A stretch of 64,000 bases of DNA, taken from positions 124,001-188,000 of the forward strand of contig JAPMXV010000071.1 of assembly GCA_026936335.1 (NCBI GenBank), in the 5' to 3' direction. Within the stretch, counting starts at the first letter, position 1. Each line of letters starts with the position of its first letter. Shown here in pieces: positions 11,005 through 21,389 of this stretch. This stretch comes from Mantamonas sphyraenae (lineage: Eukaryota; CRuMs; Mantamonadidae). The notes beneath the pieces were generated by a model, which searched no databases, was not told where the DNA came from, and saw only the letters and a list, made by a program, of their open reading frames with translations. Position numbers and translations under genes: made by a program.

Positions 11005-12708
11005 TCATTGCTGTTGCTGGTCCAACGCTTGCTGGATGCGCAGCAAACACTCGTCACGCTTCAGCGTCTCCATAGTGTGTGTGATGGAAGCGCCCACCTG
11101 TACGCCCGTGGTAGCATAGCGCAAAGCCATGGCCAGCGTCTTGAACTTGAGTTTGTGCGTCTTGCAATGGACCCTCAAAATGTCGGCCAACGCCTCGTGG
11201 GTGAATCCATCGTCGGAAAGGCCAGCCATCTCTGACGCCACTTGTTGTACGTGTGACGCAATGTCGGGTCCCCAGTGTTTGTTGCGCATGTCCTGTGCCG
11301 TCTGCGACGACCAATTGACACCAGCGAAAAAGTGCCATGCGAGTTCGCTGTCAAAGTCGCCCGTGCGCACCACGCGTTCCTTGATGGTGCTGGCCACAGA
11401 GAGACAGTAGGCCAAATCTTGCAGTTTGTCGTGAGCAGGAGCGCTGGCGGCCAGTGTGGATGATTGCTGCCAAAGGGGGACAACCTGTGTGCGCACGTAT
11501 GTGTCGTCTGCACCATCCACTTGCCGACGCACATGCTGCTGATTCAGCCATTGCAGCTTTTCCATGTCGATGCCCGCCGGAGCGCGGTGCACACGGTCGA
11601 GGGAAAAGGCATCCACGAGCTCGTCGAGGTCAAACACCTCTTTGTCGTCGCCAGCATTCCAACCGAGCAAGGCAACGTAGTTGACCACCGCTGAGGGAAG
11701 CAGGTCCTGTTGCCGATAATAATCCACGGAGGCGGCCTCGTGGCGCTTGCTGAGCTTCTGACGATCTTTGTTGACAAGGACGGGGAGGTGGGCAAACTCG
11801 GGCGGCTCCCAGCCCAACAGCTCGTACAGGATGAGATGCTTCGGTGTGGACGACATCCACTCTGAGCCACGGATGACGTGAGTGATGCCCATGAGATGGT
11901 CGTCGACGACGTTGGCCAGATGGTACGTGGGATGGTTGTCGCTCTTGAGCAACACCTGATCGTCCAGGGTGTCGTTGTCAAAGCGCACTCGACCATACAC
12001 ACGATCGTGGACCACTGTACTTCCGTCTTTCACGTGCAACCTCACTGTGTAGGGAATCCCCTGTGCCAGGTTGTCGCTGATTTCCGCGGGTTTCAGATGC
12101 AGACACGCACGGTCGTACATGGACACGCCTGTCATGCGCTTGCTGTGTGCACGCACCCTGTCCAGACGCTCCTGTGTGCAGAAGCAGCGGTATGCGTGGC
12201 CCTCGTCGAGAAGGCGCTGGGCCTGCGCACGGTACAGATCGGTGCGTTGCGATTGGACGTACGGACCCACGTCCACACCTGTGTGGGCATTGCGCACGCC
12301 GGGACCCTCGTCCACGTGCATGCCAGCCCATTCCAGTGCCTCCACAAGATTCTCCAGCGACCCTGGCACCAGTCTGCTCTGGTCCGTGTCCTCGATGCGA
12401 AGCAGAAAGTCGCCGCCGTGCTGCTTGGCAAACAGGTAATTGTACAGGGCCGTGCGCAGTCCGCCAAGATGCATGAATCCTGTAGGGCTCGGAGCAAAGC
12501 GTACACGCACACGTGGACTCTCATCGTCTGTGTGGGGGCTGTGGGAGGTGTGGAGGCCATGAAACGGCCCCTCTGGAGCGATGCAAGAGCGGGTGATGAC
12601 GCTCATTGCAGAGTTGGGAAGACATTCATGCACCAATGCTTCGTTGCCCCTTGGTACAGATTTCCACGCGTGCTGGGAGGGTCGCACGCGTGTGCACCTG
12701 GAAAACAT
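11005..12708 (-). CDS. EARS2: Mitochondrial glutamyl-tRNA synthetase
   Basis: This is a 567-residue intronless ORF. It charges tRNA-Glu (in mitochondria often also tRNA-Gln). The class I signature is clear: the HIGH-equivalent in SPTGFMHLGGLRT at about residues 75-87, the RIEDTDQSR motif just after it, and the KMSKS-equivalent in RQKLSKRHEA at about residue 325. The roughly 65 residues before the catalytic core are Arg/Ser/His-rich with few acids at the extreme N-terminus (MFSRCTRVRPSQHAWKS), as in a mitochondrial presequence, so the first ATG at 12708 is preferred. Organisation and length match the bacterial-type, organellar GluRS rather than the cytosolic enzyme. It converges with the giant ORF pair, leaving 38 bp. 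Confidence 0.95.
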   Translation of the reverse strand: MFSRCTRVRPSQHAWKSVPRGNEALVHECLPNSAMSVITRSCIAPEGPFHGLHTSHSPHTDDESPRVRVRFAPSPTGFMHLGGLRTALYNYLFAKQHGGDFLLRIEDTDQSRLVPGSLENLVEALEWAGMHVDEGPGVRNAHTGVDVGPYVQSQRTDLYRAQAQRLLDEGHAYRCFCTQERLDRVRAHSKRMTGVSMYDRACLHLKPAEISDNLAQGIPYTVRLHVKDGSTVVHDRVYGRVRFDNDTLDDQVLLKSDNHPTYHLANVVDDHLMGITHVIRGSEWMSSTPKHLILYELLGWEPPEFAHLPVLVNKDRQKLSKRHEAASVDYYRQQDLLPSAVVNYVALLGWNAGDDKEVFDLDELVDAFSLDRVHRAPAGIDMEKLQWLNQQHVRRQVDGADDTYVRTQVVPLWQQSSTLAASAPAHDKLQDLAYCLSVASTIKERVVRTGDFDSELAWHFFAGVNWSSQTAQDMRNKHWGPDIASHVQQVASEMAGLSDDGFTHEALADILRVHCKTHKLKFKTLAMALRYATTGVQVGASITHTMETLKRDECLLRIQQALDQQQQ

Positions 12709-12852
12709 CTCGACGTTCAGCGTGGGTGCGCAAGCGCACGGGGTGAGCGCATGGGCTCGAGGTGTGTAAATGCGTCAGGGTATGAAGTGTAGAAGGAGAT
12801 TGGAGGCTGTATGTACGGCGAAAGTGTGCATTGGAATGCCTGTGGTGGAAAT

Positions 12853-13371
12853 CTAGAAAATCTCGTCGTGTTCGTCACGCACATGGCGTTTTAGCTTGCC
12901 TACTGTGCCTTGGAATGTGCAGCCAGTTTGGGATCCTTCAGAGTCAGAGTCTCGCACTTCCCAACTTCTGGAAGAGGTGTCCCACCGCACGCCAAACGGG
13001 CAGCAGACTGGGAGGGAGTTCATGAGCGCCTCCAGAGCCCGGTTGGGAATGAGCTCGCGTAGAGTGTACACTGGTTTGATACAAATGGCGCACTTGTGCT
13101 TCTCCTTTGTCCAGCTGACGAGGCAAGCCTTGCAGAAGGTGTGTCCGCAACGGGTCATGGTCGGTTCGGTGAAGAGCAGGCCGCAGATGCGGCATCCGAG
13201 GGCATCTGCGTCCACAGATACACTCAACAGAACCAAATCGAGTACTTCCGGCGCAAGACCATATGCGTTGACCGGCATTCCATCGGGGGATGAAGAATCG
13301 GAGGACGACGACGATGAAGCTGCTCCGTCGCCTTCATCGTCAACCTCCTTGGCTTTCTCGTTGCTCGACAT
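12853..13371 (-). CDS. RING-HC / TRAF-type zinc finger protein, putative E3 ligase
   Basis: A 172-residue intronless ORF. The N-terminal ~35 residues are acidic and Ser-rich. A C3HC4 RING follows at about residues 60-100: CRICGLLFTEP, then CGHTFCKACL, then CAICIKPV. About 30 residues later is a TRAF/Nrdp1-like finger (CCPFG, then CTFQGTVGKLKRHVRDEHD). A RING followed by one such Cys/His finger resembles RNF41/TRAF-like ubiquitin ligases cut down to their N-terminal half. The substrate is unknown. It lies between the CENP-I and EARS2 genes on the same strand. Confidence 0.85.
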   Translation of the reverse strand: MSSNEKAKEVDDEGDGAASSSSSSDSSSPDGMPVNAYGLAPEVLDLVLLSVSVDADALGCRICGLLFTEPTMTRCGHTFCKACLVSWTKEKHKCAICIKPVYTLRELIPNRALEALMNSLPVCCPFGVRWDTSSRSWEVRDSDSEGSQTGCTFQGTVGKLKRHVRDEHDEIF

Positions 13372-13503
13372 GCAAGGGTTCGGTTGCGTGGGACAGTCCC
13401 CGGGTGCAAATGGAGGGTGAGGGGCGGCAACAGAACACGCTATGGGACGAGTTGGATGAACGGGGGCCAGAGAAACGCCTCCTTGTTTGTTTGGGGTGTC
13501 ACA

Positions 13504-16427
13504 TTACCATGAAGATGAAGATGATGACGATGATGACGATGATGACGATGATGACGAAGAGGATGATGACGAAGAGGATGATGACGAAGAGGCAGCCGCC
13601 TTCTTCGGAGCTGGGATGCTCCCGTGCGCTTTGGCGACTGCCGAGACGAAGCTGCGCAGGAAGCGATGGAGTCCCGTGAAGCCACTGTCAGCAAGGGCCT
13701 GGAGGAATTGGAGACGAGCCTGGCCCTTGAGGAGGGTGGGATCGAGGTCGAGGTTGCGTGCGGCAAGGTAGCTTCGCGCAAGGGTGCAAAAGGCGTTGCT
13801 TGCAGAGAGAGAGATGCAGAGGGAGGCTGTGTGTGATGTGTGTTGGTCACGCACAAGGAGGGTGGTGATGCGTGCATGCGGCACCCCGAGGGTGTTGCGC
13901 AGCCTCTCGCCGTCGTTCTCAAACGCACGGCCAAACCACAGGCCATGGATCATCTGTGTGGCAAAGGCATTGAACTCGTCCAGGGTTTCGCGTCCGTTGG
14001 GAAAGGGCTGTGCGTCTGGATGCAGCTCAAGCGGCGCCATGGCCTTGACCGCAGCGTACTCTTGCTTGAGATTGGCCAGCACGCCGCACAAGCGACTGAC
14101 GACGACGGCGTGTGGACTGAGCAGCAGCTGGAGCAGCAGTGCATCGGAGGGTTTGTACAGGAAGCCCAGGTCGTGGGCAGAGTGAAGCGTCGACGCCGTC
14201 TCGAGGATGGAAAGCACTCCATGGGCGACGAGAACATGTCCGCGGTGCAGCTGCAGCATGACGAGACACTGGCGATCCACATGCACCAACACACGGTACA
14301 GTGAATGTCGCCACACGTCCCTGTCTGCATGCTGGCGCAGCATCTCGGCCTGTGCGGGGCTGGGCAGCACGAAACGATCGTCGGCAGCGACAAAGGGCAG
14401 ATACGTGGACGCCCAGGTGCGGATCATGCGACGCAGGGTCAGCAACAGGCTGCACTTGCCCTGCACATCCATGCCCAGAGAGACCCTGTGCAGAGGATCC
14501 AGCAACTCGCGCTTCAACTGCTCAAACGGCCGCGGGCGCAGGTATGACAACAGGTGCAGGATGGGGCGGCGAAAGTCCAAGCCTTGCCACGTGCGCAGGT
14601 ACCGCAGCAGGAAAGTGTCCACCACAGGGATGCTCTCCTGCATAAAGTCTGTGAAGCGCACGAGTTGGCGAAAGAGGGCAGCTTCCATGCTGCGACGGGC
14701 CGCACGCACTCCACGGTTGGTGGGTGTGTCGCTCCAGAAGAACTGTTCGTTGAGAAGGGTGTGCAGGTATGCGGAAAATCGGTGGATGTTGCTCGTGCTG
14801 GGGTGCAGCGAGAGAAAGTGTTGGAGGATTTCCGAACGAAGCACGGAAATCATGTGATTGGGCAAGCGCACACGGTGGATCACCTGTCCCAACTCGCGCA
14901 CGGATACAATGCTGTTGATGTGCACCTGTTCCACGTCACGAGGCGCATCTACGCCGGGCAACTGCGCCAGATTCTTGCTGCTGGTGGCTAGAATCTGTAG
15001 CGGCCCCGCCGATGACAAAGGCGCACGCTGTGGTTCCGTGGACGGCACCAGCGCGTCGCGTGCCACACGCTGACGCTTCATGGACGGCAGATGCACCAGC
15101 GAGCGTGCACTAGGGTCGTCGGCACTTGCCACCAAACTGTCTGCATCAGCCTCGGGACTGGGTCCGGCCACATCCAGGATACGCTGGAACCACACCTTGT
15201 CCGGGTTGCGAAAGACATGTGTGGTGCGGATGGCCACCGAGTGATTGATCACAAGGTCTGTCCGGAAGCTCTGGAAACAACGCAGCAGTTCTCCCAGCCA
15301 GGGTTCGCTGTGGCCAAACTGTTGGTACAGATCGATGCTATGAAGAAGTGTGTAGTGGGTTCAGCAGCATGTGAGGGTCAGTGAGGATGGGAAAAGGAAG
15401 GGAAAACGGGGCGGGGCGGGACCGGATCTGGAGTCACGTACAGCTTTTCGCAACGATAGGTTTTGATGTCCACTCGGCGTGCGAGACGGTAGAGGATGTT
15501 GCACAGGAGCGGACGCAGGTTCTTGTAGTCCATGTAGTGGAAGAATACGCCAAAGAGGGGCTGGATGCTGGTGAAGGAGTCGAGGCGATCGAGGAGCAGC
15601 ACGACAAACGTCAACACCAACTGACGCGTGCCATCACGGTACGTGGTAAAGCCACCCATCATGTCGATGATTGTGCTGTGATGCACCACGTCCTGAGGCA
15701 CCAGGCAGCGGAACAACTGTGCAAAGTGCAATGGCGGGCAGTGGTGGCGGTGTCAGCGACGGATATTGTGGGGGGGGATTTTCTTTTTGGCGCCAAACGC
15801 ACACGTCGGGTCTGCGGGACGGCTGTGCACGTGTAGGGTGATCATGGTGGTCGAGCAAGTGTTAGGATGGAGGGTGTGTGTGTGTGCGGGAGTGTGTGGT
15901 GGTGCGCAGGAACGAGGGCATGGAGCGTACTGAGGGCGTCGGCGACGGCAATCTCTGCGAGTTGGTTGATCTCGCCCGGGGTGAAGCCATGGGAGGCGGT
16001 GAAATGTTCAAGATCGACAAGGAGCATGTCGCATGCTTCAGAGAGGTCTTCATAGGCCGCCTTGGCGAGGAGCCTGTCTCTGCGTGTGTCTTCCTCGGAA
16101 AGGGCGCGGTAGCGGTTGGCAGCGTCGACGTAGCGGTGGAGGACGACGACGAGGACGTCCATGTCCAAGTGGACGGCCTGGGCACTCTTGAGGAAGGCCA
16201 GAATGCCCGATGCCTCCATGGATGCCAACCGTTCTGCATGGGAGACGACACGACGCACGGGAGAAAGTTTGGAGGCCGAGCCCGTGAGCTCTTCCACGTC
16301 CTGTGGGCAGATTCGCAGGGTACGAAGGAGCACATGATGGGATGTGCGAGGTGTGAGGGAACGGGTGGCAAGAGAGAGTGGCGAAACGGGGAGAGGGGGG
16401 GGGGAGGACCAAGGGCCAACATACCAT
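13504..16427 (-). CDS. CENPI: Centromere protein I (Mis6/CENP-I)
   Basis: A constitutive kinetochore (CCAN) subunit of about 828 residues; human CENP-I is about 750. Exons: a first exon ending in ATG 16427-16425, then 16300 to about 15914-15931, 15716-15442 and 15337-13504. The 16301-16424 intron (GTATGT...CCCACAG) places the start codon directly before a donor. The exon-2 donor is unresolved: GTACGC at 15930 is the better site but gives the wrong phase, GTTCCT at 15913 keeps it. Family landmarks align in order: VDLEHFTASHGFTPGEIN, LLLDRLDSFTSIQPLFGVFF, CEKL-IDLYQQFGHSEPWL, FLLRYLRTWQGLDFRRPILH, and GFTGLHRFLRSFVSAV near the end. The extreme C-terminus is a run of about 27 Ser not found in animal orthologues. 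The gene is divergent from the kinase at 16583. Confidence 0.88.
13510..13592 (-). repeat. Triplet repeat encoding the C-terminal poly-Ser of CENP-I
   Basis: GATGAC/GATGAA repeats on the plus strand, read as TCA/TCG/TCT Ser codons of the minus-strand CENP-I end. Confidence 0.9.
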
Positions 16428-16582
16428 CTTTCGCTTTTTCTTGGTGCATCTCGCGCGCACGTGAACTGTCCGAGTTGCAGATGTGCAATTACCCCCAACT
16501 CCATGTGCAGTGCCTTGTTTCAATGGCACTGTTTGCTCGTCGATGAGGGGGCGAGCGCGCAAACACACAATCCAACACAACG
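16428..16582. promoter_or_regulatory. Divergent promoter region, CENP-I / alpha-kinase
   Basis: 155 bp between the two ATGs must hold both promoters and 5' UTRs. No TATA box is obvious. Confidence 0.6.
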
Positions 16583-17981
16583 ATGTCCAGCGGCGGCGAC
16601 GATTCGTCGGAGTTTGGCCCGCGGGAGCGAGCGAGGAGGCATGTGTTTTCGTTGCGTGGGAACAAGTGGGAGAAGACGCTTGTGTATGTGAGCATCAGCA
16701 AGTCGCCGTTTGCCGAGGGGGCGATGCGCTACGCCTACTTGTGCCGTGTATACGCAGACAAGGACACAGACGAGCACGAGGTGTGTGTCATCAAGTTTAG
16801 CAAAGAGTCTGGAATCGACAAGAGCATCTACTTTACGGATGTGCGCTCGCAGGTAAGCAGGAATCGCCGCGGGTTTGCACGCACGAGGCCTCCGTTTGTT
16901 CCGACACGACGCTGACACTCGATGGTTGGTTGGTGTGTGACGTGATTGTACCCTTGGCATGTGGGTTTGTGGGTGGGTGTGGGTGGACGCACACGCGCAG
17001 TCACTGGCCAAATTGTTTGCCATGGAGTACAACAAGCGGGAACCGCCCAAGAAGGTGGATTTCCTGGACGCCAGCGTGGTGGAGCTGGTGGACAGACACG
17101 GACGTCCATTGGGCCACTGTGAACCGTACGTTGAGGGTGAGTACAGCAAGTACAACACCAACCTGGGCAAGACGCAGGAGAACGACAAACGGTGCACTCC
17201 GCAAGCGTTCTCCCACTTTACGTTTGAGCACAGTGGACAGCAGCTGCTGGTGTGCGACATCCAGGGAGTAGACGACATGTACACGGATCCACAGATTCTG
17301 TCGCAAGCCGGAGGGGTGTACGGACTGGGAGACGTGGGCGCCACGGGGATGCGCGCGTTCATGGCACGGCACCAGTGCAACAGCATCTGCGGCTATCTCG
17401 GCCTGCCCTACTGTGGAGACACGCGCAAAGAACGTGCAATGACAGGCACGCCGCACAGTCCCCTTGCAGGGTCGTCCTCCAACGACGTTGGCGACGCAAA
17501 CAACGACGATGGCGGCGGGCGATTCGAAGAGGCTCTGGATCAGCAGCAGCAGCAGCAGCAACAACAGGCGGAGGATACGCAGCACGCCAGCTGGCACTTG
17601 ATGGACGATAGCGAGGGAAACATGGGCACCCCTGCACTCCTTGCGTCAAGAGGGCCATCCACAGGGTCACACACATCTGCACAGGACGACGAACTGCAGG
17701 GACTGCTGTCCTCCCTCAACGAGCTTTCCGCCCTCGATTACGATTATTCACACACGACGAGTGGCGACACGGGAGACGCAGACGCAGATGCAGACGCAGG
17801 TGCAGACGATGATGTGGTGGCGGACAACCACCAGGCAGGACAACAGAAGCAGCCGCAGGGAGACGATGGAAGGGCGGGCGTCGTCACCTTGTCACGCGAC
17901 CGATGGGACACAGGCGATTCATTTGCCACCTCCAAAAACGACGAGGATCTCATGGATTCGATTCTGGATGAGTTGTCGTGA
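16583..17981 (+). CDS. Alpha-kinase, eEF2-kinase-like
   Basis: Two exons: 16583-16852 and 17001-17981 (donor GTAAGC, acceptor CACGCGCAG, phase 0), giving 416 residues. The alpha-kinase domain occupies about residues 40-220 and tracks eEF2K closely: FAEGAMRYAYL, FTDVRSQSLAK, PPKKVDFLDASVVEL, TPQAFSHFTFEHSGQQLLV, CDIQGVDDMYTDPQI, then a Gly-rich loop GLGDVGATGM and the Cys-bearing HQCNSICGYLGL involved in zinc binding in this fold. The C-terminal ~190 residues are low-complexity with a short Gln run and many Asp/Ala. I see no calmodulin-binding helix before the domain and no Sel1 repeats after it, both present in animal eEF2K, so regulation and substrate may differ. Confidence 0.92.
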
Positions 17982-18208
17982 GTACGGCGTGGAAGTAAAG
18001 CACGTGGGTATGCACTGTGCCAGCGTCAAGTTGTTGCCTGCCTTGTTCCCCGTCCGACGGTGTCACGTGCATCGCTGTGTTGCGCAATCGGTGCCATTTG
18101 CCCACCAATGTGTGTGTGTTTGTGTGCATACGTGGGCTGTTGCTGTGGAGGGCCTGTATCCCGCGTGGGAGCGTGCAGATGTCAGCAAAACACCCAAGGG
18201 CCACGGGC

Positions 18209-18658
18209 TCACACGCACCCGTCACACACAACACGCACCTCAATTCGAAGCGGCGTGTTTTGGTCCAACAAGGACTTGAGTGGCGCTGCGACCTGTACAA
18301 GGATGTCGTGCGCTCTCTCTCGAGCAAACGTGGGGCTGTCGTCCGCCTCTGCGTCTCCAAACACTTCCTCCTCTTCCTTCTTCCTCCATTCCAGAACCAC
18401 AGCCTCTCGCTCCATTTGTTCCAGCCGCGACTCTGCCACGGCGTCGGGTTCGACGCTCCCAAGCGCATACTTGACGGCTGCCCTGTCCAGCTGGTCCTGC
18501 ACCCGCTGCCGCTTTGCCTCTTGCACCTCCTCCTCCTCCTCCTCCTTATCCTCCTCATTATCCTCATTATCCTCACTTGCCCCATCCTCCTCCACCTCTT
18601 CTACTTCATCCTCACTCCGCACTTTGCGCTTCCTCGTGGACCTCGATGCACGTGTCAT
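18209..18658 (-). CDS. Small acidic nuclear-type protein, function unknown (3' end uncertain)
   Basis: Not recognised. The ORF has 149 codons. It starts with a very basic stretch (MTRASRSTRKRKVR) typical of a nuclear signal. About 30 Glu/Asp-rich residues follow, then a charged helical region with REAVVLEWRKKEEEE. A GTGCGT donor-like site falls after codon LRIE at about 18250, so the real C-terminus may be spliced to sequence nearer 18000-18200. I found no acceptor giving a convincing continuation. It sits 75 bp downstream of the UBA-UAS gene on the same strand and converges with the kinase; the 227 bp between 17982 and 18208 shows no other coding signal. Confidence 0.55.
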   Translation of the reverse strand: MTRASRSTRKRKVRSEDEVEEVEEDGASEDNEDNEEDKEEEEEEVQEAKRQRVQDQLDRAAVKYALGSVEPDAVAESRLEQMEREAVVLEWRKKEEEEVFGDAEADDSPTFARERAHDILVQVAAPLKSLLDQNTPLRIEVRVVCDGCV

Positions 18659-18733
18659 GGCGACAAAACGCAGCTCTATTTCCCTGGGCCCCTTTGCGGC
18701 ACTCCACTCCCCCGCTCTGCCTCATATACTCCG

Positions 18734-19938
18734 TCAGAATGTGATGGTCAGGTCGTCTTCTTCATCATCGACGACAGGTGTGGACGACGACGCATCTGTG
18801 GCACTGCTGTCAACGGCGGCATCTCCCTCGCCCGCAGCCAGAGGTGGGTCTGTGCTTGTGCCCGTGCTGGTGGTGCTCTTTTCCGGCGGTGTCATGCCAG
18901 CTTCGATCATCGAGGCGCGCACGGCGGCTTCGTAGTCGTCGTTGAGCAGGTCTGTTTCCCAGGCTGCCATCGACTCGTCGTAGTCACCCGTGTAGTCGCT
19001 TTCTTCGTCGTGCAACGAGTTGAACTGGAAGAACATGCGCAGATCATTCACAAACTGTCGGATGTCGTCGGTGCCTGCCCCTGCTGCCCATGTGCGTTTG
19101 CGCATGCCCGTTTGGGGTGGATCACTGCCAGATGCGGCAGATCTGCCTCTGCCAACCTGCTCCAGTCCATGTACGTCTGGCCGCTGGCACTGTCGTGTGC
19201 CACCTCCCACAACACGCAGTTGTTGGACACCACCTCCACCACCTCCTCGTCCACAAACAGCTCCGTGTTCAACCGCAGACTGCTTTCCCGCTCCATATCC
19301 AGCACAGCGACCAGGATGAACTTGAAGTCCTGCATGGCTGCCTGCGACACATCAATTAGTGTCCCTGTCATGTTAAACTCGGGCACAGTTGCCAATGCTG
19401 GTGTCCGGGGAGCCGCACGCGTCAGCGAAAGCCCTCTTCCTCTCGCCCCCATTTACCTCGGCCCTGCTGCCGATCCACGGTCATTCGGCCACCGCTGCTT
19501 CGGCACACAGTCTGCTTGCGTGTGCACTCGCATCTTACGTACCTTTGTCTGAGGCCTTGCTCTCCTGCGTTGCAAACTGGTCAAAGTTTTGCGAGAAGTG
19601 ATTGAGAGCAGAGCTGTGCAAACGCGCTTTGCTTGTCAGCACCGCAGGGACGCATGCAAACACGTCCAACCCCCGTCCCATCCTTTGTGGCATCCCCATT
19701 TGTATGCAAGGACATGGATGCAGATAGACCAACACCGCAGCACTCACCCCATGGGCTTGGTTCCTGTTTCTGTGGAAATGAGAGGTTTGAAGCCAGGCAG
19801 AAGATCCGGATTGTTGAAAAACTGCTCCAGGACAGTGACCAGCTGGTATCCATTGGCCTCCATCACTCGGGTGGCCGTTACCTTGTCCACGCCTGCAATG
19901 TCCATAAACTCCTGGATGGCCAGCTCCTTCTCAGCCAT
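18734..19938 (-). CDS. UBA-UAS-UIM protein, UBXN7/FAF-like p97 adaptor lacking UBX; frameshifted
   Basis: Exons 19938-19748, 19613-19543 and 19364-18734, about 297 residues. Exon 1 carries a UBA domain (MAEKELAIQEF, ATRVMEANGYQL, FFNNPDLLPGF). Exon 3 carries a UAS thioredoxin-like domain (GTLIDVSQAAMQDFKFILVAVLD, CVLWEVAHDSASGQTYMDW, LPHLAVIHPK). This is followed by a UIM-like helix DDYEAAVRASMIEAG and an acidic tail. The frame breaks at 19111-19113: one more A in CCCAAACGGG would give the conserved DPRTG-like PKTG and restore the frame to TGMRKRTW. UBXN7 binds ubiquitin and NEDD8-modified cullins through these modules and p97 through a C-terminal UBX, which is absent here; the protein ends at DDLTITF. 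Confidence 0.82.
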
Positions 19939-20001
19939 GATGGAGACGAGGGAGGGTTTGCGGTGGCTCCAGCAACGCAACACCAGCTTCCCAAAACCAA
20001 C

Positions 20002-21209
20002 ATGCGATCGCTGTCGGTGTGTGTGCTGGGCTCCCACAATGGCTCCGGTACCACAGACACGTACAACAACCACATCAAGGCCATGCTGGAAGGATGGGCA
20101 CAGCAACTGGGAGACGAACTTGTCGTCGAGACCATCAATGTCAGCAACAACGGCGGGCGCAACCCCACCGTGGATGAGCTGAAGCAGTACGAAGTGTTGC
20201 TTGGTACGTGGAAGAGTGCCCTCAGAGGTGATCCTGGGTGCAAAGTGGAGGAGGGGAAGCTCCCGTACACATTCCTCAGGCACACTCACACTGCCACACA
20301 CACACTCTCTCTCTCGCATGCAGTCTGGACCCACTACAACCAGGCGTGGAGTTCACGCAATGGGTTTGGCGATGTGCTCTTCCAAGCCGCCTCACAGCAT
20401 GGGGTTTCTGTGGGTGAGTTTCTCTTGTGGGGGCGGTGGAAGAGGGAATTGAACGTGTGAACACAGCCTCTCTTTTGCCGTTGTGCTGACGCTATGCGGA
20501 CGTGAACCCGCGCTCCACCACGCTTCCCCCAATAGTGTGCTGCTCGTGCTGCGGTCGACAGAACTACAACTTTCAGGGAGAGTATATGACCAGCGGGGTG
20601 GCAGCGTTTACGACGTCTTCGTCAAACGGGTCCAGCTCGTGCACTTTGGGCACGGTGGACAAGCCAGAGCACATGGTGATGATGGATATCAACTCTGTAG
20701 GACTGGGTAGCCTCAGTGTGTACCAACCGCTGCTGTCGGACGGTGCCACGCGCATCTGCAACGCCAGCGACGGCACCCTGCTCGTCAGCGAGAAGATCCA
20801 CAGCAGCGGCTCTATCAACATGATGGTCAATCTGTTTCCCGTCTCCTCCAACGTCGACTCGTTGGGATACTACGACGACACGGATGCCCCGCGCCTCTTG
20901 TACAACGCAGTCCTCTACGCAGGCACAGGCCCCGATCGCTCCTGTGGCACCACTGTCGGCGGCACCGTCTCCACAAAGATTGCTCGCGTCGACCAGTCCA
21001 ACGAATTGGATGTCGACGACGTCCTCGATTCGGACAACGCAACCTCTTCCTCCTCTTCATCAAGTTCACGCCCAATCCCCATGGCCCCGCCGCCACCCCC
21101 CTTTGGCTCGTCTTCATCATCAGCGCCACAGCAGCGTACCGGGGTCACCTTCAACCTCGACACAGCCGTGGAGATTTCAGACGACTCAGATTCGGGTGAG
21201 TCGTGGTGA
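20002..21209 (+). CDS. Rossmann-like / class I amidotransferase-like protein, function unknown
   Basis: Exons 20002-20203, 20324-20413 and 20536-21209, 321 residues; donors GTACGT and GTGAGT, acceptors GCATGCAG and CCAATAG, phases consistent. The N-terminal ~100 residues read as an alternating beta/alpha fold (LSVCVLGSHN, then VDELKQYEVLLVWTHYNQAWSS, GDVLFQAASQHGVSVV), resembling uncharacterised ThuA/GATase-like proteins, but I see no catalytic triad. The middle is rich in Gly/Ser/Asn. The last ~55 residues are Ser/Pro low-complexity ending in an acidic EISDDSDSGESW. A GTGAGT at 21196 near the stop could be another donor, so the C-terminus is provisional. It is head-to-head with the UBA-UAS gene, 63 bp between ATGs. 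Confidence 0.62.
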
Positions 21210-21389
21210 GTGATTTCCGATTGAAATGCAGCTGCAGCCAAGAACCCTCCCACACACACACACACACACACCACAACAGTCTCGGCGGCTGTACCCCTTG
21301 CGTCCATGTCCTGTGTCTCCTTTTCCGCCTGCGGCTGCCCTGAACGCAGCCCAGCCCAGCACAACCCAAACTGCACGCTGGACACACGC

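Noticed and set aside
15384..15836. Plus-strand ORFs opposite CENP-I exons
   Set aside because: The minus strand carries clear CENP-I homology; the plus frames are shadows.
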